Origin: Owenia fusiformis
Lineage: Eukaryota; Annelida; Polychaeta; Sabellida; Oweniidae
DNA: 64,000 bases
NCBI GenBank assembly: GCA_903813345.2
Contig: CAIIXF020000011.1
Span: 20,133,754-20,197,753 of the forward strand
Direction: 5' to 3'
The notes under the pieces are model-generated. The model saw only the letters and a list, made by a program, of their open reading frames with translations, did no database searches and was not told the origin of the DNA. This document shows, piece after piece, positions 21,847-34,972 of this stretch; the stretch's first letter is position 1; every line of letters begins with the position of its first letter. The position numbers and the translations under genes are program-made.

Positions 21847-23866
21847 GTGAGTACCAAACCGGAATACTTAGGGTGGCGGTTAAGTTTAATCCATATTTAA
21901 GTAACCATCATTTAAAGTGTGCGCCTGACCCGGCTACGTATAGCACAGAGTTTATACTGGCGGATTAGACTAGTTCATTTTTTATATGTGTGTGAAAGCT
22001 TTCTCTTATTTGCGTTTTTTCGTTTAGTACGGTTTTGTTATAATTGCCGAGGTCATATAACCGGGATAAAACAATGATTATCGTTGACTGCCCACACAAA
22101 AAAACATACGTTGAGTGAACAGTGTTATTACAAACAACAGGCTTTAGAATACAAAGCGTAGTGTGATAATAAGCTGCACACTACCACTGCTGCATGTACA
22201 TATTACTAATTTACTAGGGCTCCCAAAGAGTGGATAGGGAGGTTGTGTTTGTCACTTTTAAATTTTACATTTCAAAATTGTCATTTTACATGTCATAATT
22301 TGTTGGTTTCATTCGTTTAGCCAATCAAAACATTGTAAAACAATAAATTGTCTGTTACGTACAATCAATTTTGTTCAGTTTTGATTAGTTGTCAGAATAA
22401 AGTTACGTTCATCTGAATCCATGTATCAAAACAAAAATCCTATTTTCACTTCAAAATACTTCAGTGAGATGAAGGCTCGGAATTGTCACATGCAATAACT
22501 TATTGTCGTATTCGTTATTTTATCTTCTCGATAGTAGCATTTAGTCGCACATTTGATGCCAGGTCACCTTGTCGCGTACCTCTTGGGGAACCCCACATTT
22601 ATGTGTGTACTCATGGAAGTAAATTCCCCGGTGTAGCCGAGAGCCACAAACTTTTCAACAGATTCGAAATGACCAATTTCTCTCATATATACTCTAAATA
22701 TTTTATTATTTAGCACCTACAAAGTATTGCTAATAACCATATGTAATTTCAATAAGGAAACTTATCTGGCTACATATAAATTCAATATCAACACTAGCTG
22801 TTCTCTCAACACGTCCTGGCTTACCTTGTGGTGACAAACCCTGGATTTTCGCTATTTATAGTTTATCAACACCTGGACGCATGCGCATTTTATAGTTTAT
22901 CGGGCACTTTAAAATGCTTAGAATGCACCATATACAATGTAAGTTTTTAAAAAAAATCAATAAAATTGTGTCTGTATACAGTGATTTGGTATCCGAGGCC
23001 CTGGGTTGTATACTTTCAACTTAACAAAAGAAGTATCGTAAGACAATGTCAGATGAAGGATTGTTTTTTTCTGAAAGAGGTTGTGTCATCATGATATTTT
23101 AAAAACCAGTACTTCGGAAATAGCTTTCGTATACAGGCCTAGATTTTGTTTTGCCAATAATACCTTCTGTGGTCTTCAGTGGAAATTAAGAGCCCGATGT
23201 CATAGTTTAATGAAATGCATTCCTTACATTGAAATAACAATACTCACAAAAGTGATACAGTATATCCTGAAGTGTTTTGGGCGCGAATAACAGTTTAGAC
23301 TGTACCGAAAATCTGCTAGGGTTGTCGATAATGGAAATTGTCTAGAGCTAATAAGATATAATCCGGGGATTAATTGTGAACGGAGAAAGTCAGTGTAATT
23401 AATTATGCGTCTAAAATTCGGTTTTCCCGTCAAAGAAAGTCAGATTCTTCTTCAGCTATTTTGATTGATCAATGTATTTTCGAATTTGATGAATTTAAAC
23501 TGACAAAATCCCTCTAAGGACGAGGAACAAATGTTTTTAACTTGCTATGACCTGAACGTCCAACCCGAGTTTTATATGTATGCACTTCAGATTCTTTATT
23601 TCATGCAAAAATCCTTTGACATATGGAAGAGGAAACCCATAATTTAGATTAGAATTTGAAATGTTGAAACAGATACCGCTACTCTGGTATCACTATTCCA
23701 AATATGACTGAGACTGTTATATCTATAAAAATTATTAATTTTATTCATAAGATCTAATTTAATATTTAATATGATGAAACAAATATAATATAAAAAATAT
23801 TTCGTTTATATGAAAAATATGAAATATATATTATAAGCCTAAAAAAAATAAAAAAAATACAAAACA
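21847..23866. other. Intron or intergenic stretch between exon B and the tRNA gene
   Basis: Nothing supported. Open frames at 22483-22713, 23081-23290 and 23224-23433 have no motif and lie in AT-rich sequence. Confidence 0.45.
23861..23864 (-). terminator. RNA polymerase III terminator
   Basis: T4 on the minus strand begins three bases after the tRNA 3' end. Two further T8 runs (23850-23857, 23841-23848) serve as backup terminators. Confidence 0.85.
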
Positions 23867-23939
23867 AGGCCCTTCTGGGATTCGAACCCAGGATCTCCTG
23901 TTTACTAGACAGGCGCTTTAACCGCTAAGCCAAAGGGCC
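23867..23939 (-). tRNA. tRNA-Thr (anticodon AGT)
   Basis: The 73-base minus-strand sequence folds as a complete cloverleaf. The acceptor stem is GGCCCTT/AAGGGCC with discriminator U, the D arm GCTT/AAGC, the anticodon stem CCTGT/ACAGG with loop CTAGTAA, the variable loop AGATC and the T stem CTGGG/CCCAG with TTCGAAT. The anticodon AGT (at 23904-23906) reads ACU after A-to-I editing. There is no intron, CCA is not encoded, and A and B boxes are intact. It sits inside the first-exon array on the opposite strand. Confidence 0.97.
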
Positions 23940-26051
23940 AACTCTATGCAATTGCTCGATTTTATAGATCATATTAAGAAAGCATGATAACCTTTATTTA
24001 AGCGATAGCATTATAGTATGCGAGATTTGAGATTAGTTAATGTGGCTCGATCTAATAATACTCGACAAATGTTGTTAGACCATGCCTATCTAATTGTTAA
24101 TATCAGTAAATCTACTAATATTGTAAGGTTAGAAACATTTGTTTCTTTGATATTAAAATCTACAACGCTAAATCAATAATAATGAGATGAACATATTATT
24201 TGCGCAAGCAGGTACCCAGCTACAGGATTTTCATTTGTTTCGTTTACGTGGTGTCGGATCGATTGCCTTTATTCATTTCTGAAGACTATTAACGTCTCCC
24301 TCGCCATGACTTGACTATGTAGGGCTGTAGGCATGTACCGAGTAAACATAAGTCTTTAGTAATATAGAATTGTCAAGTTTTGAAAGTATATCATGCCGAA
24401 TAGTCCTTCAACAGTCCCCGGGCAATAGCCCCGGTGCAATAGCCTAGTCCTTCGAGCTTCCTTGTACTGGGCCTCTACCGGTATTTTCCCGGGCCTATCA
24501 TGATCTGGTGAGATTTTACCATTCTGTTCAGCCTCTCATCTAAAGAATGTAGGACAATCCAAGGGATAGTAGAGACTATGGAATAAGGATCCCATGGTTT
24601 AGGACAAGTAGCCTATGGAACGTCAACCCCCCCCCCCCCCCTTCTTGGCAGCTGGCCCCGGGGTTGCGGACTCGGGCGGCAAACGGCTTAAAGTACTCCC
24701 ATATATTGGCTATATGGAGACGTGCCGCTAAAGTGAATCACTTTTTTGCCGAAAATCATTAGATGTGGGTCCCATTTTGAAGAAAAACCCTAAATATGGG
24801 TCCCATTTTGATGAAAAAATCCCTAGAACTTTGGCTATTTTTTGAATCCTAAACCTGGGTACTGTACCGCCGGAAGTGGGTCTTGTCTTTTAAAAATTAT
24901 GAAGTGAGTCTAATTTTGAAAGAAAAACCCTAGATGTAGGTCCAATCTTATAGAAAAAAATCCCTAGATGTGGGTTATGTTATTTTGAGTCCCCCCGGAA
25001 CAAAAAATGTGACCAGTACCCCCCCCCCCCGGGTTTTGGCTAGTTTTGGCCCCAAAAAACTGCTCTTCCCTGCATAACGCGGGCAATTTAAATAACAAAC
25101 TGACATTACTGGGCATGATATTTTTAATTTTGGGTATTACCAGACATTGTTTTTTTTATTTATTGGTCTCTCAAGACTAAAGGCCCAAAACTTCAGCCCA
25201 GCCCATACGGCGTCTTCCTAGTTTTCAAATATGAATGAATTGTTGGTCATTGGTTTAGAAATTTTGGACCCATTGTTTTGAGATCACAAATTGGGGCCTT
25301 TTGGAATCCAACCATAGGCTTTGATATGCTATCCAATGAAAACTTCTGGTTTCCAAACTTATGGAGGGGAGTGTAGGCCACCCAAGCAATAGTGAGGCTG
25401 GCTCCTGCTCATTAGCGAAAATTTACAAATTCATTTGGAAATAATGGACAAGGTGCCAAAAAATGAAATATATTTTGAAAAATTTCCAAATTACATTTTT
25501 GCAATGTTGTCTCTGAATCTAACATCTTTGGCATTGGCAATTGATTTCGCTTTTATAAAAGAGAGCTTCATGGTATTTATTACTTGCCATCAGTCTCTGG
25601 CCATCATGGTTACCAGCGTCTGTATTAGCATTGGTATAGTAAGCTGTATTATTATTATGCAATGGCGTTTTATTGTATGTGTTGTTGAGACCATTACGAT
25701 ATTGATATTTCAGATATAAACAAAAGCTATTCATTTGGCAATATCCATTTATGGATTATGGATTACTTCATCCAATGCAAATGACCCATAAGAATGGTCA
25801 AGAACTAGTCGAGAGGTTTCGTCATTTATATCCATTGAACTAGCACTCTGAGAGAATGTTGCTCTGATGATGAGTGGGGTCAATCTAGTTCCCACTGAAA
25901 TGCAACAATAAGTCGTCAATTATTTTATGGGAATTTACCAGCCTCTGATTAAAAAGAATGAAGACGATTTTACCTGTGCCAGGACTATGTTTAGAATCAA
26001 AATAATTTGTGTCCAGTCGACTCACTGCTAGACTAAAGAAAAAATAACAAA
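23940..26051. other. Stretch between the tRNA gene and exon C, with a degenerate repeat
   Basis: At 24620-25035 two poly(C) runs flank diverged copies of a unit containing TAGATGTGGGTCCCATTTTG and AGAAAAACCCT, probably a decayed repeat element. The hydrophobic open frame at 25435-25719 lacks any motif and is not called. Confidence 0.45.
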
Positions 26052-26218
26052 ATGGATTTATTTCGCAAAAAGGCCAGTGCCATAGCGACTGGAGGGGGTG
26101 CGTCAGGGTTAGGATCAAGTCAGGGAGGACTTACATCTCTTCGACGCATGTCTAGGATTTTAGGGGCAGCTGCATCCGGTACATCTTCGACTTTGAAGGA
26201 TAGGAATCAAAGTCCGTC
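26052..26218 (+). CDS. Alternative first coding exon C (55 codons plus 2 bases)
   Basis: ATG after an in-frame TAA at 26034. It encodes a Gly/Ser/Ala-rich basic peptide (MDLFRKKASAIATGGGASG start) with an LRRMSRIL kinase-type motif and ends at CCGTC|GTAAGT, an excellent donor, in phase 2. The second base pair of the split codon (TC) specifies Ser whatever follows. It is too short to be noticed by frame length, but composition, donor and phase fit the other exons. A near X-box (13/14, at 26076-26089) overlaps the coding part. Confidence 0.6.
26076..26089 (+). promoter_or_regulatory. Near X-box match (13/14)
   Basis: AGTGCCATAGCGAC differs from RYYNCCATRGYRAC only at the second base. It lies 24 bp into exon C. 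It could be coincidental, as the bases are coding. Confidence 0.3.
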
Positions 26219-29200
26219 GTAAGTACATTTTGTCCGCTTTTCTATATTTCCATTCTTTCTTCATATAGATTGGGAACGCAGCTGAAAATTCTGTTCTAAC
26301 GATCTAACTTCGAGATAAATTAAAGGCCAGAAAAAGACCGAATATAAAGGGAATGACCTCGTGTCCTTAATTAGATTTTTCGGTGCTTTAATAAAAATCG
26401 AATAAAATCCACCAAATAAATTAAACCTATCATTAAAATAGACAATTTATCTTGAAATATGTGTAGTGCGTCTACCTTTTCACATTCTCACATAGTATGT
26501 CAAGGCATTAATACAACAAAAAATGACAATTATTAGAATTGCTCTATAAGAGGAGGAATATTTTATATTCGGAATAGATAGACTTCCTTGGAGTTGTGCT
26601 CTTTGAATAGATTTATAGCTAGGGTAAATTCTAAATTATCAGACAACGACAGAATAGGGGACTTTTATTCCTGGTCATCTGGGGAAACAAAAGCATGTTT
26701 TCGAAGATTGTAAATCCGTAGTCGCAAATGAATTGTACATATCTATACACACGGAATACTTTATTCTGTTTAAATGACTACATCAATCAGTGAATGCCAT
26801 AATATAAAAGTCATACCAAATTCATATTATCCGTAGCAAAAACAAGGTAGGGTTTCTAAGGTCTATGAGCGGGTGGTCATTGTTAAGTTCAAGTGTTCCG
26901 TACAATTGATGTTGACAGGTAGAATAAAATTATGAAATAATGTTTCCAGTAAATTATACGATATTATACAGTGGTCCTTGGAATCATCCGTGGCAACCAT
27001 GTTTTTATCCCAGTTTGCATTATTTCAAAGTCTTTGAACAAAACCCCATTTATTCCACTTAAGGTGGGTACAGTATGACACTTATTTGACCTGTTCGACT
27101 TCACTTCTTAAAAGAGAGCTTCGTCTTCACTCTTTCAGTTTACAATAAATCTCTGATCTCACCGAGAACCTATTCGGACTACCTTAATAATGATGTGATA
27201 GATCACAATATAATACACACTATTGACAGTTGCGTTTCTAAATAATATTGTTATCTGAACATTTATTTAAGATACAACCGACCCCCTCCCCCAATTCTAT
27301 CGAAGAAGAATCTGGCTGGGGTGCCGGTGTAAAAGGGTAGGAGGTCCTATTAATTTATGGTTCTACTCTCCATTGATTTATATGGCGAACTCTTTCCCTT
27401 ATTATGTTATACACAATCAGGGCCAGTAAGGGCCTTTAAAAAGGGGGACCATAATCCCTGGGAGACCATCATATCTTTCACACTGGACTTGCGATGACTT
27501 GCGAATTTTGAAATATTGACACTTTATAACCATAACATAAGTTATTTTCACAAAGACTTACACTGCACTAACTTGTTCTAGTAGATCAATGTTTTCGATT
27601 GCCATCATTGACCACGGTCTACGTTTACCAAAGGGTTATGTAATTGCAACGATAATGTCAATTTTCATTGCGTATTAGATAATTTGCAACACCAAGTCGT
27701 ACCCATGATTAAAGTATGGCGAGATAAAAAGTAATGGGCAAGACAAAATGAAGTCCGGATTCAATGTTTTCAACCGGTTTAAGTTCTATCGTTTTAGAGA
27801 TATTTTGCACTGACCTTCGTGAAGGACTAAAATACTAGTCGCCGACAAGTGAAATTGGTTAACTGAAATAGTTAGAGTTTCAAAAGGTTATGACATATTT
27901 TCCGACATTTTTCACGTTTTTCTCATTCTATGTATTTTCTATGTATTTATGATCATACGTATAAACTGTTTTTTCTCCTTCTCTCTGATACGGGAAATAA
28001 AGATACAATAAACGTTTCCAATCAATTCCCTTGAACAAGCACTATGTGGTATTGTGATCGCCTCCGAACTCCTGAACTTGCTGTAAACACGATTTATTCA
28101 CTCCTAAAGCAATGAAATACATTTTCGGCAAAATTAGCCTGTTTTTGAAGACTTGTATGCAATTTGTCGTGCATCAAACACCCTGAGTTTTTAAAGTAAT
28201 AGTCTTTCATCAAAATCCCTATGAACCCCGCTGTCTCCCGCACCTTCTCCGTTCTTTTCACAGTTTGACCTGCCATCTTTCTCAAGTTATAGGGTTTGTT
28301 TTTACACTTTGTTGTTGAGAAAGAACCATAGGAAATATTGGAGAAATATAGCATAAGAAATCAATGCATACAAAGATCTCGGTTCTGATATTTCATGAAA
28401 AATTAACTTCAAAATCAAAATGTTCTGTAACTACTGTATATAGTGTTAGAAATAGCTAGATACTATAGTAGATACACAACACCTTATGAATGGATAGTTT
28501 TATCAAAATGAAAGTCGATCCTTCAGGCATAAATTGTGTTTATTAATTTATTCAGTGAAATGAAAAATAATGTTAGCCTATTCCAATGCTTTTGTGTTTT
28601 CTCTGTTTACACCATTCTTGTCAAAACTTGACATCTTTTAGGGGCTATGAGGCATTTGTTGAAATTAAACATTCTAGACTTACAACAATAATTTTCAATG
28701 CATATCAAATTTTCTCATTTTTTCTTCCTCAATTGATTTGTAACCAATACTTGATTTATCTTTGTGTATTTTTTCAACTATGATATCAAGAATTGAAAAA
28801 ATGAAATTGAGACTTTGGGCTTCTCTAAAGAACGAACTACAATACGAGGCTGTTATAAGGTTTATTTTAGTCTAATGAATAAAAATGTGGGAGTTAAGAT
28901 TTGTCAATGGAATCAGTATGATAATTCAGGTCGTGGTAGAGAGATATATAATTTGCAATTGGAATAATAATCAGCAAAGAGGCATTTCATTGATTTGTTA
29001 TTTTAACAAGCATGATTATACTCAGAGATCGAATGATATAAGAATATATTGAATAAGAAATATATACCATTGTAATAATCTACTTCAGTACTTCAGACCA
29101 CCTATGACGTTTCAGCACGAGTGTTTCCTTAGGTAAAAAGATCAAACCTGAGTTGAAGAGAAACAATGATATTGCTTGACAAATTAAACCTACATACATG

Positions 29201-29568
29201 TGCGAGTGTGTTTAAGAAAAATACAATGAATTTAAAATCGTTTGGGGAAATGAACGGTACATAAAGTCGATGTGGGTGTGATTTTCCGTATGAATGGAAC
29301 ATATGGGGCCAATGCTGATAACTGAACAATAAAATCATATCATTACTGTTATGAAGTGGTTCAATGATTTATCAATTGATACCCTCACGTAATAATTGCG
29401 TGCTCAGCTAGTATTCAAATAAAATAAAGGAAATGTGAATTCCTGGTGAGATTTAGCTTTCTCAGATCCTGAAATTAGGACACAAAGAATAACACATAAT
29501 CATTGCTATTTGATAGTAAAAGTTAGCTTTTGGAAACGTCTCCATTCATTTTGACAATCTCATATACC
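26219..29568. other. Stretch between exons C and D without supported feature
   Basis: AT-rich with no paralogous repeats noticed. Open frames at 28094-28354 (minus) and 28586-28783 (plus) have no motif or matching donor. Confidence 0.45.
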
Positions 29569-29726
29569 ATGGAAAGATTACGGATTACACGGAGATCAAC
29601 CGCATCGTCAATTAGTAACAGTAATAAAGTTGCAAGAAAGCAGTCACGGACAGCATCGTCTCAAAATCACAGAACAGAAGCATCCCCGCAGCAAAGATGG
29701 AAGAAAATTGGGTTCAAAGCCATTGT
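29569..29726 (+). CDS. Alternative first coding exon D (52 codons plus 2 bases)
   Basis: The ATG at 29569 is chosen because the frame upstream contains only a TTG. It encodes a basic Ser-rich peptide (MERLRITRRSTASSISNS start) with RRST and RKQSRTASS kinase-type motifs and stops at the donor ATTGT|GTAAGT in phase 2. No folded domain. Assigned to the first-exon array by its strand, composition and phase. Confidence 0.6.
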
Positions 29727-31098
29727 GTAAGTTAAATGTATACATAATTTACGATTTAAACTGGATATACAATGGGATAAGTGTTGTATTGTGATTCACT
29801 GTTGGTCTCCCCAATTCATACCAAGAATTTCATTGTTGTTACCTTATTTTTATCAGAGCTTCACAATTAGTCTTGCTAATCAGATCTTGTTGATCCTTCT
29901 CGAGGAATTCACTATTCTATTGCTACCTGAGACCATTCTTTCCAATGGTTACGTTTTTAGCCTAGATCATAATTCATTAAGGATTCGCTGGTCTGCTGGT
30001 ACCCTAGCCTATATCTTTTCCAACTTATTCTGCTTGGTTAAAAGAGTTTCATCTACTGGCCATGGGCTCTGATACTCGTTGTACTGAGCCTACATTTCAG
30101 CCATGAAGATTATGAATTTAAAACGTGTGAAAAAATTATATTTATCACTCCATTACCCATTCACTCACATTCTCCACTCATACTATCATACTGTCGAAAT
30201 CAGTTTTCATTTTAAACAATAATCTATAAGTCATCTATTTTACATAATATATTCTCTTGGATTCTGAGTTTTTATTTGTATCAGCTGCCTCTAATTTACA
30301 ATATGTTTTGAGAATTGATTTTTAAAAGGTCATTGACAGTAATTCTGAGAGATGGCGTCTCCATTTTCAATTATATTCAATTTGACATTTTTGCATCTTT
30401 AACCTTGAATAATTTTCATATTTTATCAGGTATCTCAAGTCTTTTTAGGTCATTCATTGCCACATTTAGCACTCTGTATTCTCTACTGCCACTTCAATTG
30501 CAATTCAATTTTCCCAGGGGGTGTTAGATTAGCAAACTATTCATGTGCAAATTTGAAGATTAAGAAGTCGACTATCTGCAATAAGTCCTAAGAATTATTT
30601 CAATCAATAATATGTAATTTCCCATTAACTTTCCAATGTTTCTTTAGCAGTATCTACCCTGAAAAGGTTTTGAAATTATGATTCCAAAATAATTTGGCTC
30701 TTTTCAGATTACTGTTTATCCGTTGGGAAAATATTATGTCCTTTTCTATAAAGGTGCAAAGAACAAGTATATGCTCGATATCAATCTAATACTTTAGCAA
30801 ATTATACCATTTGTAATAGTTAGCAACACGTACAAGTCACCAATGCAGGGTGGAGAACATTGATAAAAATCAAGAAATTGAGTATATTTGTTTTGAATTG
30901 TTTATATAAACTCACAATATGGGCTTGTGGCAGAAATCAAGAAGTTCTGATAAATTTTAGTAGCCTAGCCGCTGATTGAAAATAAAACGCAGGATTTTGT
31001 GGAATTCTATTAATAATATCATAATAAGGTTACCTGATCAGTTTGGACTTTTAAACTTGCATTGTCATAGTTACCAATGAGTGGTTAAAATATCTAAT
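29727..31098. other. Stretch between exons D and E without supported feature
   Basis: AT-rich. Open frames at 29791-30072 and 30315-30527 are hydrophobic, motif-free and probably chance. Confidence 0.45.
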
Positions 31099-31238
31099 AT
31101 GGAATCAACTAATAAAAGAGCTAGTCTATCAGGTGGACCATTGCGCAGTATTCAACAATTGGCAAGGTTGAGCAACAAGAGGTTTAATAGAGCATCCACG
31201 ATAAATCATTTTGCACTGCCCCCAAGACGAGATGATGA
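31099..31238 (+). CDS. Alternative first coding exon E (46 codons plus 2 bases)
   Basis: Short exon from ATG to the strong donor GATGA|GTAAGT, phase 2. The peptide is basic (MESTNKRASLSGG start, ARLSNKRFNRAST centre) with a KRAS-L and an NRAST kinase-type context. The split codon GA|x gives Asp or Glu, the same first two bases as androglobin exon 1. There is no homology outside the cluster. Confidence 0.58.
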
Positions 31239-33276
31239 GTAAGTGTTGCCATCTATTAATACGTTAGCCACATCTTAATTTTGAATATTGGTATTATGCT
31301 TTTTATGTCACCACCACCATTGCGGTCTATATATTGTACAGGGCATGCAGGGCGCTAAGTGATTTCTTACTTTGCCCAGAGAGTAAAAAGGACTATAATA
31401 GTTTGTGAATTATTTGTGTAATTCATTTAAAAGTCAGATATCAATGTAATTATAGAGGAAAAATACAAATGTCTGGTTGATCAAAATACAAGGTTGTGAG
31501 CTCTTGTATCTTATATTTAGAAATATGATAATCTATCATATATTGAATAGCAACGCCACCTATAAACATGCAAAGATATAACTAACATCAATTGATTAAA
31601 TTATGTTTATATGGTAGTTGCTAGATATTAATTGTTTATTCGTTCATTGAAAAAATGTTATTTATTGTTCGTTTTCATATATCGAATACCTATATTATTT
31701 TTTCACATCCAACAGCATAAAAAGTGGCAGACTCTCTAAATCTATACCCTGCGCGCAGTCTAGTTATAAACTACGAAGCTCTCTTTTAAGAAACGAAGTC
31801 GAATGAATGCAAAGGGAACTAATACAGCAAGTGCTTACTATATGTTTGTCTACTAGGCCTACTGACTCTGTCTAAACTGAAAATTGTTTTGTGAATTCGA
31901 ACGGGTTGGTTCTTTAATGTGGCATTCAATTTTATTCTATTGAATCCTACAATGAACACCTACTAATGTGAACACTATTTTCGGTCCCATTTTAATCTGC
32001 CATGCATTTATGTTAAAAACCTCGAAATGTGAACACCTGCTAAACTGAACGCTTCGGACTGGTCCTAGTGGCGTTCCGATTATAACGATTTCACTCTATA
32101 AGTCTGCAGGTGACCCTGCCCTCGTGCTGTGTAAACGAAGAATGCATTGTTGCCACAAGGACGACGTTTGTCTCGTCATGTCCATGAATGCAAGTTATTG
32201 AACTTACTTTAATATCGGGCCATTCATCGCTCGATAAGTAGATCCATGGAACAATTCCCACAGCAAGAAAACATAAAGTGAATAAAATTCAATATTCCTT
32301 TGTATAAATTTATAAAGAATATGGAGGAGATCTTGTATTCTAAAAGAACTCTCTTGCACCAGTCTTAATACAAAATTCCTCAAAATTATACATAATCATA
32401 TTTATACTTGTAATAAATACGTTTTAAACTGAGTTTCCTGGCATCATTAGGAAAAGGTGTCAATACATATGAAGCTTCATCTGTTATTGAAGTTTAAAGG
32501 AGTATAACGACCATAATTTTGTAAGATTTTTCTGTTGTTTCCACACGTACCTTAACATGAAGTTCAATTGTTAATTTTGCATTTTTCTCCATAGAGACAG
32601 GAGATTCCAGGATTATTGCAAACCAGCATTGTATTCCACCTGGAAACCTTTCATTGTAAAACACTTATTACGAATTTCAGGTTTTAAGTTCTGTTCCTAT
32701 GATAAATTCATACCCATATGGTAGCTAGAATTTGCTAAATTAACATTTTAGCAAGGGTTTCTATAGATCGCTTTTTATGGCAACACCGTATCATTGTTGA
32801 ATGTGCCTCTTCAGAACATAGATACCATTATTAGCTACAGGTTTTGTTACTGTTCGAACCGATTTATTTCATGCTGGAACAGAATGGTAAATCTCCTACC
32901 AGGAACATATTGGGATTTAAAATTGTAAAATTAGATGACATTTGATGAGAATATACTAGATACAATATAAATTAGAGGTGAAGAAGATACGACACTTACC
33001 TGTATGTGTATTATAGAATTGGCATATGGATTTATATAACTGATGTTTCATGAAGATGTCTTGGAAGCATACGTTTGTACTCTTATATTCGATCAATACA
33101 AGGGGGATAACAGGCGTATAATTATGGAAGACACAAGTCAATGCAGTGTCAGGACTGAAAACATATAATTATTATTTGGATATAACCATAGAAATTACAA
33201 CGAACGACAAATAATAGATGTCACTATTTCTATAATTGATATAATCGATATCGAATATATATTTTTGAAAATAAAG
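31239..33276. other. Stretch between exons E and F without supported feature
   Basis: AT-rich. The minus-strand open frame 32956-33141 has no motif. I see nothing else. Confidence 0.45.
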
Positions 33277-33419
33277 ATGGCGACAAAGTTGACCAGACAC
33301 GGTTCAGGTGTTAAGGTTCTTAGCAAGATAGATGAAAAACCATCAAAATCACCAACCAGGCCACACTCAAACGTGACCATGGACCATGGAAAATCTGCTA
33401 AAGGTCGAGAGAGTGTCGG
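33277..33419 (+). CDS. Alternative first coding exon F (47 codons plus 2 bases)
   Basis: Starts MATKLTRHGSG and continues as a Lys/Ser/Pro-rich peptide with a KPSKSPTRP proline-directed cluster. The frame ends at the donor GTCGG|GTATGT in phase 2. It has TRHGS instead of a perfect RRxS motif. It is less AT-rich than its flanks. A member of the array by position, phase and composition. Confidence 0.55.
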
Positions 33420-34967
33420 GTATGTTCTCAATTTTAATAACCTTGGTATTATCTGAGACCATCATAAAATGTCAAAATTTTATGTAAGTCTCAGGTACTA
33501 TGAGCCAAGTTGTATTCTACTGTAGGTGATGTTTTGTAGGAGTATTTTTTATGTTGAGCTAAAATGTGACAAATAAGTACCTCCAGTATCTATCTCTACA
33601 TTAAAAATACTCAAACATTTACTTATACACGTATGCTTACATAAACGATACTTATGCAGGATGGAGCTCAGGGCTAATCTGGTCAAAACTCAAAAAGGCG
33701 AGGCATATTTGAAAAGGTGAGGCAAAGATGTAAAAGAGGGTGTAAATCTCACCGTTTAAGTCGACAAAACGCCTAAAATGTAAATAAACTTTGGGGAGTC
33801 ATTTGCCTTACCTGTCTTATAGCAAACTACGCCCATAAGTGACCAAAAACTAATACTCCTTTTCCTTATAAAGTATAGGACTTTTTCTTTCTTCATTCAG
33901 TCAAGCAGTGTTGATAAAGCTAGTTTACTTAAAGGTAGTACGGCATCGAGCTAAAACGGCCATCTCCTCCCCATCCCCAATATCGTCTATCTTTATGGCA
34001 GTGTTTCCTATTATGGGATCATCAATCTGTACTAGGCTATCCCTGCTAAGCTTTAGAGCAAAAGGGGCCCTGATAAATCAGAATGAAAGCTTCCCTTTTC
34101 TTGGCATGTCCATGGGGAATGTAAAGTATATGTCAAACTATAAACAATGTCCACATAACAACATCCTTGAATCTTGGACAATAGTGAGTGCAAGACTTGT
34201 CCATCTCTGTGATTGATCATGTTGTCAACTTTAAGTTGTTTAGTAAGCTATGTGGTGTCAATTGTCAATTACAGTTGTGTTGACCGTCACTATACTCACA
34301 TTAAGAGGTGATGTTTGAAGTGGCACATATTCACCAAGTTCATTTGCGTTTTAAGAACCGCATCTGGGTGTATATATAAATGATGAATGAACATGATGTT
34401 TTAAATTTTAGTAGAAATTGAACAGTGATGGTCAGATATAACTACTGAAATGATACACATATGCATTGAATGGACGAAACACGATTTCAGGGCACGACTT
34501 TGTGCAGTTTTGAGCAAAACAAAACATTGCAAACATTGAAATTCAAGGCAACATTCAAGAATAGCATCTAAAGTGATTGATGACAAGACAAGACATAAAA
34601 TCACACAACATACTGATAAAAAATCAAGAAGAATACGTGTATAAAATTGCGTGACCATTCAATAGAATTAGGCCACCTTAGTATTAATATGAATGTTTAT
34701 TGAAGAACTTATAGAAGGAGAAATAAATTACAATGTAATTGGATCTTAGATAAACACTCGTAGAACAAGTGGGATCAGAATGATTATTTAAATAAAACGC
34801 AAACTTAGGTATAAAGAAATATATGACTGACTATTTGCGGACTACTTTGAAGTGACGTTTCGCTAATGGTCCGAATGAGGTTAGATGGCTTTGTGAGCAT
34901 TGATCCTAAATGAGGTTACTGTTGGTGAACCAATTTTGTTGGATTGAACGAAATACTTAAACATCTT
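33420..34967. other. Stretch between exon F and the long-TIR element
   Basis: A minus-strand frame at about 33930-34070 reads an acidic, protein-like segment (SRDSLVQIDDPIIGNTAIKI), interrupted upstream by a stop. It may be a fossil of an unrelated gene or element. The plus-strand open frame over the same bases (33908-34216) is its shadow or chance. Confidence 0.4.
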
Positions 34968-34972
34968 ATCAT

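Noticed and set aside
25435-25719. 94-codon frame with membrane-like hydrophobic segments
   Set aside because: Hydrophobicity follows from T-rich codons; no motif, no donor and no counterpart elsewhere.
28094-28354. 86-codon minus-strand frame with a basic start (MAGQTVKRTEK)
   Set aside because: No conserved motif and no convincing splice sites; probably chance in this strand.
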